This document shows positions 1 to 5,653 of a stretch of DNA of 7,588 bases, piece after piece; the stretch's first letter is position 1; each line of letters begins with the position of its first letter. This DNA comes from Clostridium sp. CAG:590. Lineage in GTDB: Bacteria > Bacillota > Clostridia > Lachnospirales > Lachnospiraceae. Under the pieces are notes generated by a model. That model saw nothing but the letters and a program-made list of their open reading frames with translations. It was not told the DNA's origin and did not search any database. Position numbers and translations under genes: made by a program. Location of the stretch: contig HF987866.1 of NCBI GenBank assembly GCA_000431135.1, positions 3,147-10,734 of the forward strand, read 5' to 3'.

Positions 1-1
1 T

Positions 2-115
2 GTGGTTTTTGGAACCGGAGTTGCAGTTGGAAAGATTGTGGAGAAGATTGAACGATTAGACCGCAAGCGTGAAGACGAAGAACATATAAGCACAAGCAAA
101 AACAACCGCCAATAG
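2..115 (+). CDS. C-terminal tail of a small protein, possibly a holin-like (type I) toxin; 5' end outside the window
   Basis: The frame is open from the window edge to a TAG at 113-115 and gives 37 residues. They start with a short hydrophobic stretch (VVFGTGVAVG) and end in a strongly charged tail (KIERLDRKREDEE, then SKNNRQ). A membrane segment followed by a charged tail, with the last codons forming the left arm of the terminator, resembles the small putative holin-like toxins (TxpA/BsrG-type) common in Firmicutes. A candidate promoter facing the gene from downstream supports that layout. The start codon and most of any membrane segment are not visible, so the family is a guess. It could equally be the end of an unrelated small membrane protein. 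Confidence 0.45.
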   Translation: MVFGTGVAVGKIVEKIERLDRKREDEEHISTSKNNRQ

Positions 116-143
116 TTTTCCTAGGACTTGGGCGGTTGTTTTT
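98..143 (+). terminator. Rho-independent terminator of the leftmost gene
   Basis: A perfect 13-bp inverted repeat, AAAAACAACCGCC (98-110) with GGCGGTTGTTTTT (131-143), encloses a 20-nt loop. The A and T tracts are part of the stem, so the 3' arm itself supplies the U-run. The stop codon of the upstream reading frame (113-115) sits in the loop, so the gene's last five codons are part of the stem. The symmetric A/T tracts would let it work in both directions. Confidence 0.85.
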
Positions 144-154
144 ACGCTTAAATA

Positions 155-180
155 GGGGCTAGCCGTCTATCGGTAGCACC
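155..180. other. Second hairpin just downstream of the terminator
   Basis: The arms GGGGCTAGCCG (155-165) and CGGTAGCACC (171-180) pair around the loop TCTAT, with one bulged G at 162 and one G-A mismatch. No U-run follows on the plus strand, so it is not a good plus-strand terminator. Read on the minus strand it would lie at the 5' end of an RNA started from the promoter proposed at 194-222. It could then be a stabilising 5' stem-loop of an antisense RNA. The structure is visible in the sequence; the role is inferred. Confidence 0.5.
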
Positions 181-193
181 ATTCTGTATAAGT

Positions 194-222
194 ATATTAA
201 CATTTTGTATGAAAATATTCAA
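194..222 (-). promoter_or_regulatory. Candidate minus-strand promoter for an antisense RNA
   Basis: On the minus strand, TTGAAT (217-222) is followed after exactly 17 bases by TAATAT (194-199), with a TG-N extension just before the -10 box. Transcription would begin near 187, run through the hairpin at 155-180 and then into the terminator and 3' coding end of the gene ending at 115. No minus-strand ORF starts within this path, so the product would be a non-coding RNA antisense to that gene's 3' end. The region is AT-rich, so a chance match is possible. Confidence 0.4.
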
Positions 223-292
223 GATGGTTTTGCACTTTATAAAAGAACGGAACTATTTTAGTAAAATACTTGCTGGTATGAGGGGGATAACA

Positions 293-417
293 TTGACTAA
301 TTATTTATCAGAACAGGAAATAGTGGACATTTTTTTGACTACTTAGATAACTCAATCTACAATTATGCAATTATGTTAGATGGCTCATGGGGAAGTGGAC
401 AGAATTCTTATCCATAG
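293..417 (+). pseudogene. Decayed 5' fragment of a KAP-type P-loop NTPase gene
   Basis: AGGGGG (281-286) precedes a TTG start at 293. The frame reads LTNYLSEQEIVDIF and then breaks at a run of seven T's (330-336). Adding one T continues it as DYLDNSIYNYAIMLDGSWGSG in the frame starting at 337. 'IMLDGSWGSG' matches the Walker A region of KAP-family NTPases (usual ending GSGKT), but here the next codons give QN and the frame stops at 415-417. There are therefore at least two lesions: a one-base loss in the T-run (stop at 344-346 in the original frame), and damage exactly at the P-loop, where the essential Lys is gone. Nothing resembling the remaining several hundred residues follows. KAP proteins often occur in defence or mobile islands, so this is probably debris from one. 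Confidence 0.6.
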
Positions 418-541
418 GATATTTGTTTTCGTTGAATACGTCAAGGAATATCAGATAGGAGCGCTGGAGAAGTTCCGGTTTCAATCCGGTATCAAAGACG
501 GTCTTTCCGAAATGCAGATATTTACCGCCTGGTACCGGGGA
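371..541 (-). pseudogene. Possible minus-strand gene fragment, perhaps from an effector-binding (GyrI-like) domain
   Basis: The minus strand is open for 56 codons between stops. Its middle reads PGGKYLHFGKTVFDTG, then LIFLDVFNENKYPMD, with codons like those of the intact genes. A GKY-hydrophobic start followed by an amphipathic helix ending in '(N)ENKY' loosely recalls the effector-binding domains attached to MerR and AraC regulators. No start codon with a ribosome binding site is present, and the left part overlaps the NTPase remnant, so the genuine piece probably covers about 419-541. An equally long plus-strand ORF (ATG 380 to TAA 548-550) lies over the same bases without a Shine-Dalgarno, so strand assignment is uncertain. 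Confidence 0.3.
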
Positions 542-562
542 TTATTTTAATGGCAAAATGGG

Positions 563-591
563 TTGACAAATATATTCAGCCATGCTAACAT
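563..591 (+). promoter_or_regulatory. Promoter of the tetR-type regulator
   Basis: A consensus -35 box TTGACA (563-568) is followed after 17 bases by TAACAT (586-591), with a TG-N extended -10 (583-585). Transcription should start near 598, leaving a leader of about 30 bases before the ATG at 627. The -10 box overlaps the inverted repeat at 588-604, so a bound repressor would directly block RNA polymerase. Confidence 0.75.
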
Positions 592-604
592 AACGGTGTT
601 ATGT
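588..604. promoter_or_regulatory. Operator 1 (probable TetR-family binding site, autoregulation)
   Basis: The perfect inverted repeat ACATAAC-GGT-GTTATGT has 7-bp arms and a 3-bp centre. The identical arms recur at 1293-1309 in front of the transporter genes. Its length, symmetry and position over the -10 box and start site are typical of TetR-family operators. The adjacent regulator at 627 is the obvious candidate ligand. Confidence 0.75.
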
Positions 605-626
605 GGCTTTGAAATGGGGGATTTGA

Positions 627-1244
627 ATGAAAGATGAACGGGAAACCAAGGACAAATTATTGATCAGTGCGAAGCAGGAATTCTTAGAGAAGGGATATCA
701 GAAGGCATCCCTGCGGAATATCTGTAAGAATGCAGGCGTTACAACGGGAGCGTTATATTTCTTCTTTCAGGATAAGGAAGATCTGTTTGCATCGATCGTA
801 CAGCCGTCATTAGACCGGATTATTGCGATGCTGTCCCAACATACGAAGCAGGAATTAATGGAGTTACAGGAACATCCGGATGCACAGGAAGATAATATGC
901 AGGATGATATCGTAGCAAGTAAAGCGATATTAGATGTGCTTTATGGAGATTATGATAATATTTTGCTGATCCTTACGAAGAGTCAGGGCTCACGATATGA
1001 GCATTGCGTGGACGAGTTTGTGGATATGTTGCAGCAAAGCTACCGGGGATTATCGGCAGAGCAGGCGAGGCGGATGGGTGTGAAGCCGCCGGATGATTAC
1101 ACGCTTCACTGGGTATCGCATATTCAGATTGATGCGTTTGTGCAGTTGATCCTGCATGAGCCGGATAAGGTAAAAGCGTTAGAGCATTTAGAAAGTATCC
1201 TGCGGTATCTGTTAGCGGGCTGGATGGCATTATTTGAGAAGTAA
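627..1244 (+). CDS. TetR/AcrR-family transcriptional repressor
   Basis: This 205-residue protein has the usual TetR-family length. Residues about 8-55 form the DNA-binding domain: a first helix (KDKLLISAKQEFLEKGY), then the helix-turn-helix at about 27-46 (ASLRNICKNAGVTTGALYFFF), followed by the typical DKEDLF. The C-terminal part (about 60-205) is helical and variable, as expected for the ligand-binding and dimerisation domain, so the inducer cannot be predicted. The ATG at 627 is preceded by GGGGG at 616-620. Its promoter contains an inverted repeat that recurs before the ABC genes, which implies autorepression and repression of the transporter. It is transcribed in the same direction as the transporter, 181 bases upstream of the ATPase start, and may also be read through into it. 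Confidence 0.93.
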   Translation: MKDERETKDKLLISAKQEFLEKGYQKASLRNICKNAGVTTGALYFFFQDKEDLFASIVQPSLDRIIAMLSQHTKQELMELQEHPDAQEDNMQDDIVASKAILDVLYGDYDNILLILTKSQGSRYEHCVDEFVDMLQQSYRGLSAEQARRMGVKPPDDYTLHWVSHIQIDAFVQLILHEPDKVKALEHLESILRYLLAGWMALFEK

Positions 1245-1249
1245 CAAAG

Positions 1250-1276
1250 GCTATGCCTATTGGATGTAGGCATAGC
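1250..1276 (+). terminator. Hairpin after the tetR-type gene, weak terminator
   Basis: A 10-bp perfect stem, GCTATGCCTA (1250-1259) with TAGGCATAGC (1267-1276), begins six bases after the stop codon and has a 7-base loop. What follows (TAATATTTAAC) is AT-rich but not a proper T-run. Termination is therefore probably partial, and some tetR transcripts may continue into the ABC genes. Confidence 0.5.
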
Positions 1277-1292
1277 TAATATTTAACAGAGA

Positions 1293-1309
1293 ACATAACA
1301 GCGTTATGT
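1293..1309. promoter_or_regulatory. Operator 2 (probable TetR-family binding site, transporter control)
   Basis: ACATAAC-AGC-GTTATGT has the same two 7-bp arms and the same 3-bp spacing as the repeat in the tetR promoter; only the centre differs. It lies 117 bases upstream of the ATPase start. The -10 and -35 boxes of this promoter are less clear than for tetR. Position relative to polymerase is therefore unknown, but two perfect copies at the two expected places argue strongly for a shared regulator. Confidence 0.75.
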
Positions 1310-1324
1310 AAAAAACCGGAGCAA

Positions 1325-1353
1325 TTGCAGATAGTGTGTATATCAAATACTAA
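1325..1353 (+). promoter_or_regulatory. Weak candidate promoter of the ABC transporter operon
   Basis: TTGCAG (1325-1330) and TACTAA (1348-1353) are 17 bases apart, but each matches consensus at only three positions. A further -10-like TATAAC is at 1363-1368 without a good -35. A transcript from here would have a leader of roughly 60 bases before the ribosome binding site at 1411. The operator would then sit upstream of the -35 box. A start upstream of the operator is an alternative. Confidence 0.25.
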
Positions 1354-1425
1354 TTATATAGATATAACAGTGACAGCCGGTTACATGAAGTAAATGGCTG
1401 AAAGCATATGAAGGAGGAAAAAAGC

Positions 1426-2127
1426 ATGTACGTAGAAGTAACGGATGTGAAGAAAAGTTATGGAGAGGGAGGCAGTTACATTCAGGTATTGAAGGGAGTT
1501 TCTGTTGGTGTAGAAAAGGGGAAAATGTGTGTGATTCAGGGAACCAGTGGTTCCGGCAAATCAACACTGCTTAACTGCATCGGCGGTCTGGATGTAGTAG
1601 ATTCCGGTTCGATCAAAGTAGATGGAAAAGAGATGGTCGGATTGAAGACCGATGCCTTGTCGGATTACCGGAGAGATTATCTTGGATTTATCTTCCAGTT
1701 CTATAATCTGGTGCCGAATCTTACCATTCGTGAAAATATACAGGTGTGTGAGTATTTGACTGACAATCCGTTAGATATGGACGAGCTGTTGGATACATTA
1801 GGTCTTACGGAACATCAGAACAAGTTTCCATCCCAGTTGTCAGGTGGACAGCAGCAACGTTGTGCCATAGCAAGAGCGTTGATCAAGAATCCAAACCTAC
1901 TGCTTTGTGATGAGCCGACCGGTGCACTGGATTCAAAGACCTCACGGGATATTCTCATTTTGCTGGAGAAGATCAATGCACAATACGGAACAACCATGAT
2001 GATCGTTACACATAATAATGCGATCAAGGATATGGTGGATCAGGTCATTATATTAAAGGATGGTCAGATCCGGAAGAATTATTGCAATGAGGCAAAAGTA
2101 CCGGCAGCAGAACTGGAGGATTTGTAG
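1426..2127 (+). CDS. ABC transporter ATP-binding protein (MacB/LolD-type)
   Basis: This 233-residue protein is the nucleotide-binding subunit that should drive the permease one base downstream. All motifs are present: Walker A GTSGSGKST (39-47), Q-loop Gln91 in FIFQFYNLVP, signature LSGGQ (138-142), Walker B LLLCDE with catalytic Glu163, D-loop ALD (167-169), and switch His196 in VTHN. 'FQFYNLVPNLT' and the overall length are typical of the MacB/LolD/FtsE group that partners FtsX-like permeases. The ATG at 1426 is chosen because AAGGAGG (1411-1417) lies 8 bases upstream. An in-frame ATG at 1408 would add six residues but would place that ribosome binding site inside the coding region. It is probably controlled by the TetR-type repressor through the operator at 1293-1309. 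Confidence 0.95.
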   Translation: MYVEVTDVKKSYGEGGSYIQVLKGVSVGVEKGKMCVIQGTSGSGKSTLLNCIGGLDVVDSGSIKVDGKEMVGLKTDALSDYRRDYLGFIFQFYNLVPNLTIRENIQVCEYLTDNPLDMDELLDTLGLTEHQNKFPSQLSGGQQQRCAIARALIKNPNLLLCDEPTGALDSKTSRDILILLEKINAQYGTTMMIVTHNNAIKDMVDQVIILKDGQIRKNYCNEAKVPAAELEDL

Positions 2128-2128
2128 A

Positions 2129-4858
2129 ATGCAGAAAGTATTACGGAAAAGAATCATAAGAGATCTGAAGAGTAATCTTGCCCGATACATAGCCCTTGCA
2201 TTTTTGGTCATTCTCAGTATGTATCTGGTAGTGAGTCTGGTGGGAGCTGCTGAGACGATCATCCAGGGCAGTCGGGAATCCGATCGGAAGTCAGGAGTTG
2301 AGGACGGACAGTTTTCTCTGTTTGTGCCGATGAAAGAGGAAGAATGGAACAATTTAACGGATGAAGGGATTACGTTGGAGAAAATGTTCTTTTTAGACTA
2401 TTCGGTTATGAAATCCAAGACGTTGCGGGTATATCAGAATAGGGAAAAGATCGATCAGATCGCCCTGTGTGATGGGGATTATGCCAAGGCAGAGGATGAA
2501 TTGGTATTGGAACGGAAATTTGCAGAAAATAATGAGATTAAGGTGGGAGATACTTTAGAACTTGGTGGACGTACCTTTACAGTTACAGGTATCGGAACGG
2601 TGCCGGATTATAACAGTGTTCTGAAGTCTCTTGGAGATACCAGTTGTGATACATTGAACTTTGGTCTTGCTTTTGTAACGAAGGATATGTACAAGATCCT
2701 GCAAAAGGAGGGCAAGAGTGCGAAGTCAGAGGAATATTATTATGCGTACCATCTGAATGGGAAAATGACCGATGAGGAGTTGAAAGATAAGCTGGAAGAT
2801 CTTGAATTTTCTTCGGATGATGTAGAAGACGAGTTCTTTCAGGAATACTGGGACCGGACGATCGGGCAGAAGGATGAATTGCAGGATGGAATTCAGGAAC
2901 TGTTAGATGGCAGCAAGGAATTGACGGATGGATTAGATGAGCTAAGCGGTCATAATGACGAATTAAAGGATGGTGCGAAGGAGATATTCGATTCTTATCT
3001 GTCTGAGGCAAACAGTGCACTTAGCGGATATGGGGTTGAAACTTTAACTGCGGATAATTTTGAATCGGTATTGCAGAAAAAGATCGACAATGAGAGCAGT
3101 GCTATTGTGAAGATCTCTATGCGGAATCTGTTAAAGACCTTGCAGGGATTACAGGAGTTCTCGGATGGTATTGAAGAGTATACAGATGGAACCAAGGAGG
3201 CTGCGGATGGTTCGGTAGAATTACAGGATGGAATACAGGAGTTAAAGGACGAGACAGATGATATGATCGATGAGATCTTTAACGCCGATGCAAGCAATCT
3301 GTTGTCCTTTGTAAAGGCTGCGGATAATGTACGAATCCGGGCGGCGGCAGGAGATCAGGAGTTAAATCGCAGTGTTGGAACGATAGCCGGTGTGATTATT
3401 TTGATCCTGATTGCCTATGTGCTTTCTGTATTTGTTGTACATTCGATCGATCAGGAAAGTGCCGTGATCGGCGCTCTGTATGCGTTGGGAGTGAAGAGCA
3501 AAGATCTGATGAGGCATTATGTTATGCTTCCGACAGTGTTAGCTGCTGTTTCCGGTGTGATCGGAACGGCACTTGCATACAGCAATATAGGGGTTCCGGT
3601 TCAGATGGCAGACTGCTATAATTATTATTCCATGCCGGATCTTAACGTGATCGTTATGCCATATCTGTTAGTCTATGGTGTGATCGTACCTCCGGTGATA
3701 TGTCTGATCGTTACCAGATTAGTTATCCGGAAACGTCTGGCAAGACCGGTGCTTACCCTGTTAAAGAATGAACAGAAGGTAAATGCAGGGAAAGATGTGA
3801 AGTTAAAACATATGAAATTTATGCGGTTATTTAAGATACGACAGATCATTCGTGAGCGGCGGACGGCATTTACGGTTGTGTTTGGTATGTTTGTCAGCCT
3901 CCTGCTTGCAGTCATGGCATTGGAGATCTATGTATATTGTAATGGGGTAAATAAAGAGTATGTTGAGGATACGAAGTATGAATATATGTATACCTATAAG
4001 TATCCGAGTGATGAACCACCAAAGGGTGGATACAAAGCATACGCAAAGACATTAAAGAAGGAGATCTATGGCTATACCTTTGATGTCGCAGTTATGGGAA
4101 TTACGGAGGATAATCCGTTCTTTGATGTTACCTTTGCGGATACAGCCAATCAGGTAACGATCAGTTCTTCCATCGCATATAAGTATCATTTAAAGGTTGG
4201 GGACACCTTTACCTTAGAAGATACCGAGGCAGATCAGTTATATGCCTTTGAAGTGCATGAGATCACACAGTATGCGCCGAACTTTACCGTGTTTATGCCA
4301 TATGACAAGGCAGTGGATCTGTTTGGGGAACCGGATGATTTCTACAATGTAGTATTTGCGGATCATGATCTCGGTGTGGAGAGTGGCAGACTGTATTCTA
4401 CTACCACAAAAGAAGATGTGAAGAAGGCAGCAGGTATTTTCTCTGATCAGATGCAGGGAATGATCTTTACGATCGGAGGAGTATCCATTGTAATCTTTGC
4501 CATTGTATTATATCTGATGATGAAGGTGATGATCGACCGGTCATCCTTTAGTATTGCACTGATCAAGATCTTTGGATTCCGCAATAAGGAAGTGCGGAAG
4601 ATGTACTTGGATGGGAATTTCTATGTTGTAGCACTTGGCGCTTTGATCTCGCTTCCGCTTGCGAAGCTGCTTATGGATGCGATGTATGAACCGGCATTTG
4701 TGCCAAATGTTGCCTGTGGTGTGGATAAGTCTTTTCCAATCTGGATGTATGTTGCGGTATTAGTAGGAATTCTGGTATTGTATTTTATTATTGATCACTT
4801 GTTGATATACCGGATCCGGCAGATGGTTCCGGCAGAGGTTCTTAAGAATCGGGAGTAA
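2129..4858 (+). CDS. FtsX/MacB-type ABC transporter permease with heptad-repeat stalk
   Basis: This 909-residue membrane protein has two FtsX-like halves. Predicted membrane segments fall at about 19-40, 417-438, 464-485, 507-531, 579-604, 774-799, 830-850 and 870-891. There are two large outer domains, at about 41-415 and 605-773. The protein ends in VPAEVLKNRE, the common C-terminus of this permease family. The first outer domain contains two runs of LxDG-type heptads (251-289 and 344-375) joined by about 55 residues, likely an antiparallel coiled-coil stalk. The ATG at 2129 follows GGAGGA (2115-2120) and lies one base after the ATPase stop. The frame is open back to an ATG at 2060, but that start would lie deep inside the ATPase gene. 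The likely role is ATP-driven export or extraction of a membrane-active compound or lipid; the substrate is unknown. Confidence 0.93.
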   Translation: MQKVLRKRIIRDLKSNLARYIALAFLVILSMYLVVSLVGAAETIIQGSRESDRKSGVEDGQFSLFVPMKEEEWNNLTDEGITLEKMFFLDYSVMKSKTLRVYQNREKIDQIALCDGDYAKAEDELVLERKFAENNEIKVGDTLELGGRTFTVTGIGTVPDYNSVLKSLGDTSCDTLNFGLAFVTKDMYKILQKEGKSAKSEEYYYAYHLNGKMTDEELKDKLEDLEFSSDDVEDEFFQEYWDRTIGQKDELQDGIQELLDGSKELTDGLDELSGHNDELKDGAKEIFDSYLSEANSALSGYGVETLTADNFESVLQKKIDNESSAIVKISMRNLLKTLQGLQEFSDGIEEYTDGTKEAADGSVELQDGIQELKDETDDMIDEIFNADASNLLSFVKAADNVRIRAAAGDQELNRSVGTIAGVIILILIAYVLSVFVVHSIDQESAVIGALYALGVKSKDLMRHYVMLPTVLAAVSGVIGTALAYSNIGVPVQMADCYNYYSMPDLNVIVMPYLLVYGVIVPPVICLIVTRLVIRKRLARPVLTLLKNEQKVNAGKDVKLKHMKFMRLFKIRQIIRERRTAFTVVFGMFVSLLLAVMALEIYVYCNGVNKEYVEDTKYEYMYTYKYPSDEPPKGGYKAYAKTLKKEIYGYTFDVAVMGITEDNPFFDVTFADTANQVTISSSIAYKYHLKVGDTFTLEDTEADQLYAFEVHEITQYAPNFTVFMPYDKAVDLFGEPDDFYNVVFADHDLGVESGRLYSTTTKEDVKKAAGIFSDQMQGMIFTIGGVSIVIFAIVLYLMMKVMIDRSSFSIALIKIFGFRNKEVRKMYLDGNFYVVALGALISLPLAKLLMDAMYEPAFVPNVACGVDKSFPIWMYVAVLVGILVLYFIIDHLLIYRIRQMVPAEVLKNRE
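2879..3253 (+). other. Region encoding X-X-X-Leu-X-X-Gly-like heptad repeats
   Basis: Within the permease, Leu or Ile recurs every seven residues at 251, 258, 265, 272, 279 and 286, with Asp-Gly at 253-254, 260-261, 267-268 and 281-282 (Ser-Gly-His at the fourth heptad). A second run has Gly at 347, 354, 361 and 368. The pattern resembles the heptads described in YhgE/Pip-type phage-infection and ESX-like surface proteins (TIGR03057). The resemblance is by eye, not from a profile search. Confidence 0.7.
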
Positions 4859-4880
4859 GATAGAGATTTTCGTTTATAGT

Positions 4881-4928
4881 GGTTTCAAAGTATGCTATCA
4901 TTAGGATAGTATATTTTGGAACCTTTTT
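4881..4928 (+). terminator. Strong rho-independent terminator after the ABC operon
   Basis: A continuous 19-bp stem (4881-4899 with 4905-4923, three G-T wobbles, no bulges) has a five-base loop ATTAG and is followed directly by TTTTT (4924-4928). It begins 23 bases after the permease stop and ends 38 bases before the response regulator ATG. It should separate the transporter from the two-component genes or strongly reduce read-through between them. Confidence 0.85.
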
Positions 4929-4966
4929 AACTTTATAGGAAAGTTTGTTCTATAAGAGGAGAAGAC

Positions 4967-5653
4967 ATGTTAGATATTATTGTGGTAGAAGATAATAAAG
5001 AGATTGGCAAGCTGCTTTCTGATTTCTTACGGAAAGAACACTATACAGTCAGTGTTGTCGAGACGGGAGAAAAGGCGATTGCATTATTTGAACGATATGG
5101 AGCCAAATTAGTGATTCTTGACCTGATGCTTCCGGGCATAGATGGATTTGCCGTATGTTCTAGAATCCGTGAGAGCTCCAATGCACATATTCTGATTGCA
5201 AGTGCCAGAACACAGAAAGAAGATAAGTTAAAGGGACTGAATCTCGGAGCGGATGATTATATAGATAAGCCATATGATGTAGATATTTTATTGGCGAAGA
5301 TCAATGGTATATTCAAACGAAAGTATGCACAGGAAGAGATGATCCGTGGTGATATTAAGTTAAATACTGTTATGCAGACGGTTTACCTTGCGGTTGGAAC
5401 AGAACCGGAACGGAGCTGGCAGCCGGTCGAGACGACAGCAAAGGAATTTGAACTGCTGAAATTATTGATGGAGAATCCGGGAGTGACGTTGAAGAAAGAG
5501 TATCTGTTTCATACCATATGGGGAAGTGACAGTGAATCGGAAATGCAGACATTGACGGTGCATATCAAATGGCTCCGGCACAAGATTGAGAAAGATCCCA
5601 AACATCCGGTACATATTATTACGGAATGGGGAACGGGGTATCGTTTTGAGTAG
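4967..5653 (+). CDS. OmpR/PhoB-family response regulator
   Basis: This 228-residue protein has a receiver domain (about 1-118) and a winged-helix DNA-binding domain (about 130-228). The acidic pair Glu8-Asp9, phospho-acceptor Asp52 in LVILDLMLPG, switch Ser79 and Lys101 in DYIDKPYD are all present. The C-terminal domain carries the family's TAKEFELLKLLMENPG start and the VHIKWLRHKIE recognition helix region, and ends in GTGYRFE. The ATG at 4967 is preceded by AGAGGAG (4955-4961). The promoter is not obvious: only a TATAGG at 4934-4939 is seen, without a good -35 box. The cognate kinase follows with overlap. Adjacency suggests it senses the same stress that the transporter relieves, but no binding site for it could be identified. 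Confidence 0.95.
   Translation: MLDIIVVEDNKEIGKLLSDFLRKEHYTVSVVETGEKAIALFERYGAKLVILDLMLPGIDGFAVCSRIRESSNAHILIASARTQKEDKLKGLNLGADDYIDKPYDVDILLAKINGIFKRKYAQEEMIRGDIKLNTVMQTVYLAVGTEPERSWQPVETTAKEFELLKLLMENPGVTLKKEYLFHTIWGSDSESEMQTLTVHIKWLRHKIEKDPKHPVHIITEWGTGYRFE

Noticed and set aside
380..550. 56-residue plus-strand ORF starting at ATG 380
   Set aside because: No Shine-Dalgarno, start codon inside the NTPase remnant, and no recognisable family; noted only as the partner of the opposite-strand fragment.
1310..1407. Leader of the ABC operon as a riboswitch
   Set aside because: About 100 AT-rich bases without a stable multi-stem fold or any aptamer motif I recognise.
2060..2128. Upstream extension of the permease to an ATG at 2060
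   Set aside because: It would lie inside the ATPase gene, has no ribosome binding site, and adds basic residues foreign to the family; ATG 2129 with GGAGGA fits far better.
2583..3020. Long minus-strand ORF of 145 codons inside the permease
   Set aside because: Low-complexity His/Pro/Ser-rich translation typical of the reverse of Asp/Gly-rich coding sequence; no start signal.
2879..3253. Repeats in DNA that might suggest a CRISPR array or satellite
   Set aside because: The periodicity is 21 bases, is imperfect and keeps the reading frame; it is a protein heptad pattern.
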